From UBA9464 sp003445095 (lineage in GTDB: Bacteria > Verrucomicrobiota > Verrucomicrobiia > Limisphaerales > UBA9464): 8,655 bases of DNA. Within the stretch, counting starts at the first letter, position 1. The number at the start of each line of letters is the position of its first letter. The stretch spans positions 1-8,655 of the forward strand of contig DAOMZG010000294.1 in NCBI GenBank assembly GCA_035437945.1, written 5' to 3'. This document shows, piece after piece, positions 5,746 to 8,655 of the stretch. The notes beneath the pieces were generated by a model. The model was not told the origin of the DNA. It ran no database searches and saw nothing but the letters and a program-made list of their open reading frames with translations. The position numbers and the translations under genes were made by a program.

Positions 5746-7911
5746 ATGAATCCGACAGCTCCTTCCCTCTTGGACGCCAAAATCGTCGTGCCCGCGTTGG
5801 TCGATGCCTTCAAGAAGCTCGACCCGCGACTGATGATCAAGAACCCCGTCATTTTCGTAACCCTGGTCGGAGCCGTTCTGACGACTGCGAGCATCTTCAC
5901 GGCGTCGGCCGATCGTGGGTTCATCGCCCAGCTCGCCCTCTGGCTCTGGTTTACCGTGCTCTTTGCCAACTTCGCCGAGGCGGTCGCCGAAGGACGGGGT
6001 AAGGCTCAAGCCGACAGTTTGCGGAAGGCGCGCAAAGATACGGTGGCGCGGCGGCTCAAAGGCAAGCAGGAGGAACGAGTCGCCGCGCCTGACCTTCGGA
6101 AGGGCGACGTGGTGATCTGCGAAGCCGGCGATATTATTCCAGCCGACGGTGAGGTCATCGAAGGGATCGCCAGCGTGGATGAGGCCGCCGTCACTGGTGA
6201 ATCTGCGCCGGTGATTCGCGAAAGCGGCGGCGACCGCAGCGCGGTTACGGGCGGCACCCGCGTTATTAGTGATCGCATAGTCGTCCGCGTCACGACCGAG
6301 AAGGGCCACGGCTTCCTGGACCGCATGATCGCGATGGTCGAAGGCGCCAAGCGCCAAAAGACGCCAAACGAAATCGCACTCACCATTCTGCTGTCGGCCT
6401 TGACGTTGGTCTTCCTGCTCGTGTGTTTTACGCTGAAACCTTTCGGGCTCTACTCCGCCACGGAGTTTTCGGTACCGGTTCTGATCGCGCTCCTCGTTTG
6501 TTTGATCCCAACCACGATCGGGGGATTGCTCAGCGCCATTGGTATTAGCGGTATTGACCGACTCATCCGGCGCAATGTGCTCGCGACCTCCGGCCGCGCC
6601 GTAGAAGCCGCGGGTGATATCGATGTTCTGCTGCTCGACAAAACGGGGACCATCACCTTGGGAAACCGCATGGCCAGTGACTTCATTCCGGCCCCGGGAG
6701 TAACCGCCGAACGATTGGCTGACGCGGCCCAGCTTGCCTCACTCGCGGATGAGACACCGGAAGGCCGAAGCGTCGCCGTACTCGCCAAGGAGAAGTTTCA
6801 ACTGCGCGGCCGTGATGTCGCCGAATTGCACGCCAAGTTTGTTCCGTTCACGGCGCAGACTCGGATGAGCGGCGTGGACTTCCTTGGTGGAACAGCTGCT
6901 CCGGTTGCCACTCATATAAGTTGTGGGACAGCCGCCCCGGCTGTCATCGTCCAGCAGGCGCCCTCGCCGGCTGCCAACGCCCCGGCCGGACAGGCGGGGG
7001 CGCCTGTTCCACTACTATCAGTACTAGTCACCCGGCGCATCCGCAAAGGCGCGGCCGAGTCCGTCCGCAGTTGGGTGCTTGAACAGGGAGGACACTTTCC
7101 GGACGCCGTCGCCAAAGCCGTGGATGAAGTTTCCCGCCAAGGAGGCACACCGCTGGTCGTGGCAGATGGCAAAGAGGTCCTCGGAGTCATTCAACTCAAA
7201 GACATGGTCAAAGGCGGCATCAAGGAACGGTTCGCTCAACTGCGGAAGATGGGCATCCGTACCGTGATGATCACGGGCGACAATCCACTCACCGCCGCCG
7301 CGATCGCGGCCGAGGCGGGAGTGGACGACTTCATGGCGCAAGCGACGCCGGAAGCGAAGCTCAAGCGGATTCGCGACGAGCAGTCCACCGGCCATCTCGT
7401 CGCCATGACCGGGGACGGAACCAACGATGCGCCCGCGCTCGCCCAAGCCGACGTTGGGGTCGCGATGAATACCGGAACTCAGGCCGCCCGCGAAGCCGGC
7501 AACATGGTCGATCTCGACAGCAATCCGACGAAGCTCATCGAGATCGTGGAAATCGGGAAACAGCTCCTAATGACGCGCGGCTCGCTAACGACCTTCAGCA
7601 TCGCCAACGACGTGGCCAAATACTTCGCGATCGTTCCGGCGATGTTGATGGCCACGTTTCCTGCGATCGCTCGCCTGAATATCATGGGCTTGAAAAGCCC
7701 CAACAGCGCGATCCTCAGCGCGATCATTTTTAATGCGTTGATCATTGTTGCGCTGATCCCACTAGCCTTGCGAGGCGTGACCTACAAGCCCATCGGCGCC
7801 CTCGCCATTCTCCAGCGCAATCTCGTGATTTACGGTCTGGGCGGCATCCTGGTGCCGTTCGCGGGAATCAAGCTCATCGACGTCGTGATCACGTCCCTAA
7901 ACCTGATTTGA
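5746..7911 (+). CDS. kdpB: K+-transporting P-type ATPase subunit KdpB
   Basis: This is the catalytic subunit of KdpFABC, a P-type ATPase whose phosphorylation cycle drives K+ uptake. Conserved elements in order are LDPRLMIKNPVIF at the N-terminus, TGES in the actuator domain (150-153, whose Ser is the known inhibitory phosphorylation site in E. coli), and DKTGTITLGN with the phosphorylated Asp at 298. FTAQTRMSG and RIRKGAAES form the nucleotide-binding domain. Then come TGDGTNDAPAL (555-565) and NDVAKY in the membrane (D622, K625, matching the E. coli Asp/Lys pair used in ion coupling). At 721 residues it is about 40 longer than E. coli KdpB. The excess is an Ala/Pro-rich block at roughly 380-428, between FTAQTRMSG and RKG, encoded by a palindromic repeat. 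The ATG at 5746 was preferred over the in-frame TTG at 5677 because family N-termini begin here; no clear Shine-Dalgarno is seen. kdpC follows after 4 nt. All catalytic residues are present, so activity is likely. Confidence 0.97.
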   Translation: MNPTAPSLLDAKIVVPALVDAFKKLDPRLMIKNPVIFVTLVGAVLTTASIFTASADRGFIAQLALWLWFTVLFANFAEAVAEGRGKAQADSLRKARKDTVARRLKGKQEERVAAPDLRKGDVVICEAGDIIPADGEVIEGIASVDEAAVTGESAPVIRESGGDRSAVTGGTRVISDRIVVRVTTEKGHGFLDRMIAMVEGAKRQKTPNEIALTILLSALTLVFLLVCFTLKPFGLYSATEFSVPVLIALLVCLIPTTIGGLLSAIGISGIDRLIRRNVLATSGRAVEAAGDIDVLLLDKTGTITLGNRMASDFIPAPGVTAERLADAAQLASLADETPEGRSVAVLAKEKFQLRGRDVAELHAKFVPFTAQTRMSGVDFLGGTAAPVATHISCGTAAPAVIVQQAPSPAANAPAGQAGAPVPLLSVLVTRRIRKGAAESVRSWVLEQGGHFPDAVAKAVDEVSRQGGTPLVVADGKEVLGVIQLKDMVKGGIKERFAQLRKMGIRTVMITGDNPLTAAAIAAEAGVDDFMAQATPEAKLKRIRDEQSTGHLVAMTGDGTNDAPALAQADVGVAMNTGTQAAREAGNMVDLDSNPTKLIEIVEIGKQLLMTRGSLTTFSIANDVAKYFAIVPAMLMATFPAIARLNIMGLKSPNSAILSAIIFNALIIVALIPLALRGVTYKPIGALAILQRNLVIYGLGGILVPFAGIKLIDVVITSLNLI
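6887..7012. mobile_element. In-frame palindromic repeat element inserted in kdpB
   Basis: The block begins with GTGGAACAG (6887-6895) and ends with its exact inverse CTGTTCCAC (7004-7012), giving 126 bp, which is 42 codons. Inside are three successive hairpins. They are GACAGCCG/CGGCTGTC around CCC (6927-6945), CAGCAGGCG/CGCCGGCTG with one mismatch around CCCT (6952-6973), and ACAGGCG/CGCCTGT around GGGG (6990-7007). In the protein it gives segments such as GTAAPVATHISCGTAAPAV and APAGQAGAPVP where other KdpB proteins have only a few residues. Compared with E. coli the protein gains about 48 residues here, so about 18 bp after the right repeat may also belong to it. No clear target-site duplication is seen. 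It is most like REP/MITE-type or Rickettsia palindromic elements; whether it is mobile is inference. Confidence 0.65.
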
Positions 7912-7915
7912 GCGA

Positions 7916-8503
7916 ATGAAAGAATTCTTTTCCGAAATCCGTCGTGCGGTCATGGCCACCCTCATTTTGACCGTGGTGACTTGCGTTCTTTATCCTCTCC
8001 TCGTCTGGGGAATCGCGCAGGCTGCCTTCCACGATCACGCCAATGGCAGCTTGATTGTGGACAAGGATGGTACGGTGCGCGGTGCGAGGCTGGTGGGGCA
8101 GGGCTTTACCGGGGCCAAGTATTTCCATCCCCGTCCTTCGGCCGCCGGCGCGAACGGCTATGACGCCACGAGCTCTGGTGGCAGCAACCTCGGTCCAACC
8201 TCGCGAAAGTTGGGCGACGCCATCAGGGACAGGGTCGCCGCTTATCGCACCGAGAATGGCCTGAAAGAAACCGATCCCGTTCCCGCCGACGCCGTCACGG
8301 CGTCTGGCAGCGGCCTTGATCCCCAGATCAGTGTTGCGAATGCGGCGGCGCAAGCCTCACGCGTGGCCAAGGCGCGCGGCCTGAGCTTAGACAAAGTACA
8401 AAATCTCATTCGGGCGAACACGACTCCGCCTGACTTTGGCTTCCTGGGGGATGCCGGCGTCAACGTGCTGACGCTCAATCTTGCTTTGGACAACCAGGAA
8501 TAA
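7916..8503 (+). CDS. kdpC: K+-transporting ATPase subunit KdpC
   Basis: This is a 195-residue accessory subunit of the KdpFABC complex. It has one N-terminal membrane helix (about residues 11-33) followed by an extracytoplasmic domain, and is thought to help K+ binding or assembly. Signature stretches are GARLVGQGFTGAKYFHPRPS, then SSGGSNLGPTSRKL, then VTASGSGLDPQISVANA with QASRVAKARGLSLDKV, all typical of KdpC and in the normal order. The length is usual for the family. The ATG at 7916 starts 4 nt after the kdpB stop, implying translation by the same ribosomes; no independent strong ribosome binding site is evident. The frame is intact to TAA at 8501-8503. Confidence 0.96.
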   Translation: MKEFFSEIRRAVMATLILTVVTCVLYPLLVWGIAQAAFHDHANGSLIVDKDGTVRGARLVGQGFTGAKYFHPRPSAAGANGYDATSSGGSNLGPTSRKLGDAIRDRVAAYRTENGLKETDPVPADAVTASGSGLDPQISVANAAAQASRVAKARGLSLDKVQNLIRANTTPPDFGFLGDAGVNVLTLNLALDNQE

Positions 8504-8655
8504 ACCACCTTGGAACAGGTCTGGCCGGACGCCCCAATCCGGCTGCCCGGCTTGCGGCTCTCTTCTCGCTCCACTCCAGCGCGAGCCAATGGGTGACTCC
8601 ATTGCGTCCTACTACGGCGCGCGCCTGGTAGAACTTAACTCCGGTGGGATTCGGG
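8504..8655. other. Region after kdpC, no convincing gene
   Basis: A weak hairpin GCCGGA / TCCGGC (8524-8543, 8-nt loop) lies about 20 nt after the kdpC stop without a T tract; it may still end the transcript. An ATG at 8589 opens a frame to the window edge starting MGDSIASYYGARLVEL, but it has no recognisable family or ribosome binding site. No start of a kdpD sensor kinase is visible here. Confidence 0.4.

Noticed and set aside
5653..6357. 234-codon minus-strand frame opposite kdpB
   Set aside because: A shadow frame produced by GC-rich codon usage of kdpB; no recognisable protein and no promoter or ribosome binding site.
8589..8655. Possible start of another gene at the right edge
   Set aside because: Only 22 codons are visible, with no ribosome binding site and no recognisable motif.

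Overview
The window is GC-rich bacterial DNA with all recognisable protein genes on the + strand. Two features suggest the Verrucomicrobiota (Pedosphaera/Limisphaerales-like), though this is inference from recalled family features, not a database result. One is a minus-strand remnant resembling the C-terminal domain common on secreted proteins of that phylum. The other is the style of GC-rich palindromic repeat found here.

Positions 1-3064 hold three closely spaced genes that could be co-transcribed. The first is the 3' part of a membrane-anchored spermidine-synthase-like protein, which runs in from outside the window. It is followed after 13 nt by a PIG-L family (LmbE-like) zinc deacetylase, and after another 39 nt by an amidohydrolase-2 / L-fuconolactonase-like hydrolase. 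The second and third would fit sugar or glycoconjugate catabolism, but no shared pathway is proven.

Positions 3065-3578 form a 514-nt gap. It holds an eroded minus-strand fragment of a secreted-protein C-terminal domain, a perfect 10-bp interrupted palindrome, and a strong stem-loop just before the first ribosome binding site of the next operon.

Positions 3579-8503 are a kdp operon for the high-affinity K+-transporting P-type ATPase. The order is a 27-residue unnamed membrane peptide, kdpF (27 residues), kdpA, kdpB and kdpC. KdpA is the K+ channel-like subunit, KdpB the ATP-driven pump subunit, KdpC a single-pass accessory subunit and KdpF a small stabilising peptide. The peptide upstream of kdpF has its own strong ribosome binding site, and its stop codon overlaps the kdpF ribosome binding site. 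kdpA and kdpB are separated by an unusually long 182-nt spacer containing a hairpin and a palindrome. No kdpD/kdpE regulator genes lie in the window.

The most striking signal is inside kdpB. A block of about 126 bp is bounded by perfect 9-bp inverted repeats and contains three consecutive GC-rich hairpins. It keeps the reading frame and adds an Ala/Pro-rich segment to the nucleotide-binding domain, between the conserved FTAQTRMSG and RKG motifs. It looks like a palindromic repeat element that inserted in frame into an essential catalytic domain, comparable in kind to Rickettsia palindromic elements. The last 152 nt contain no convincing gene.
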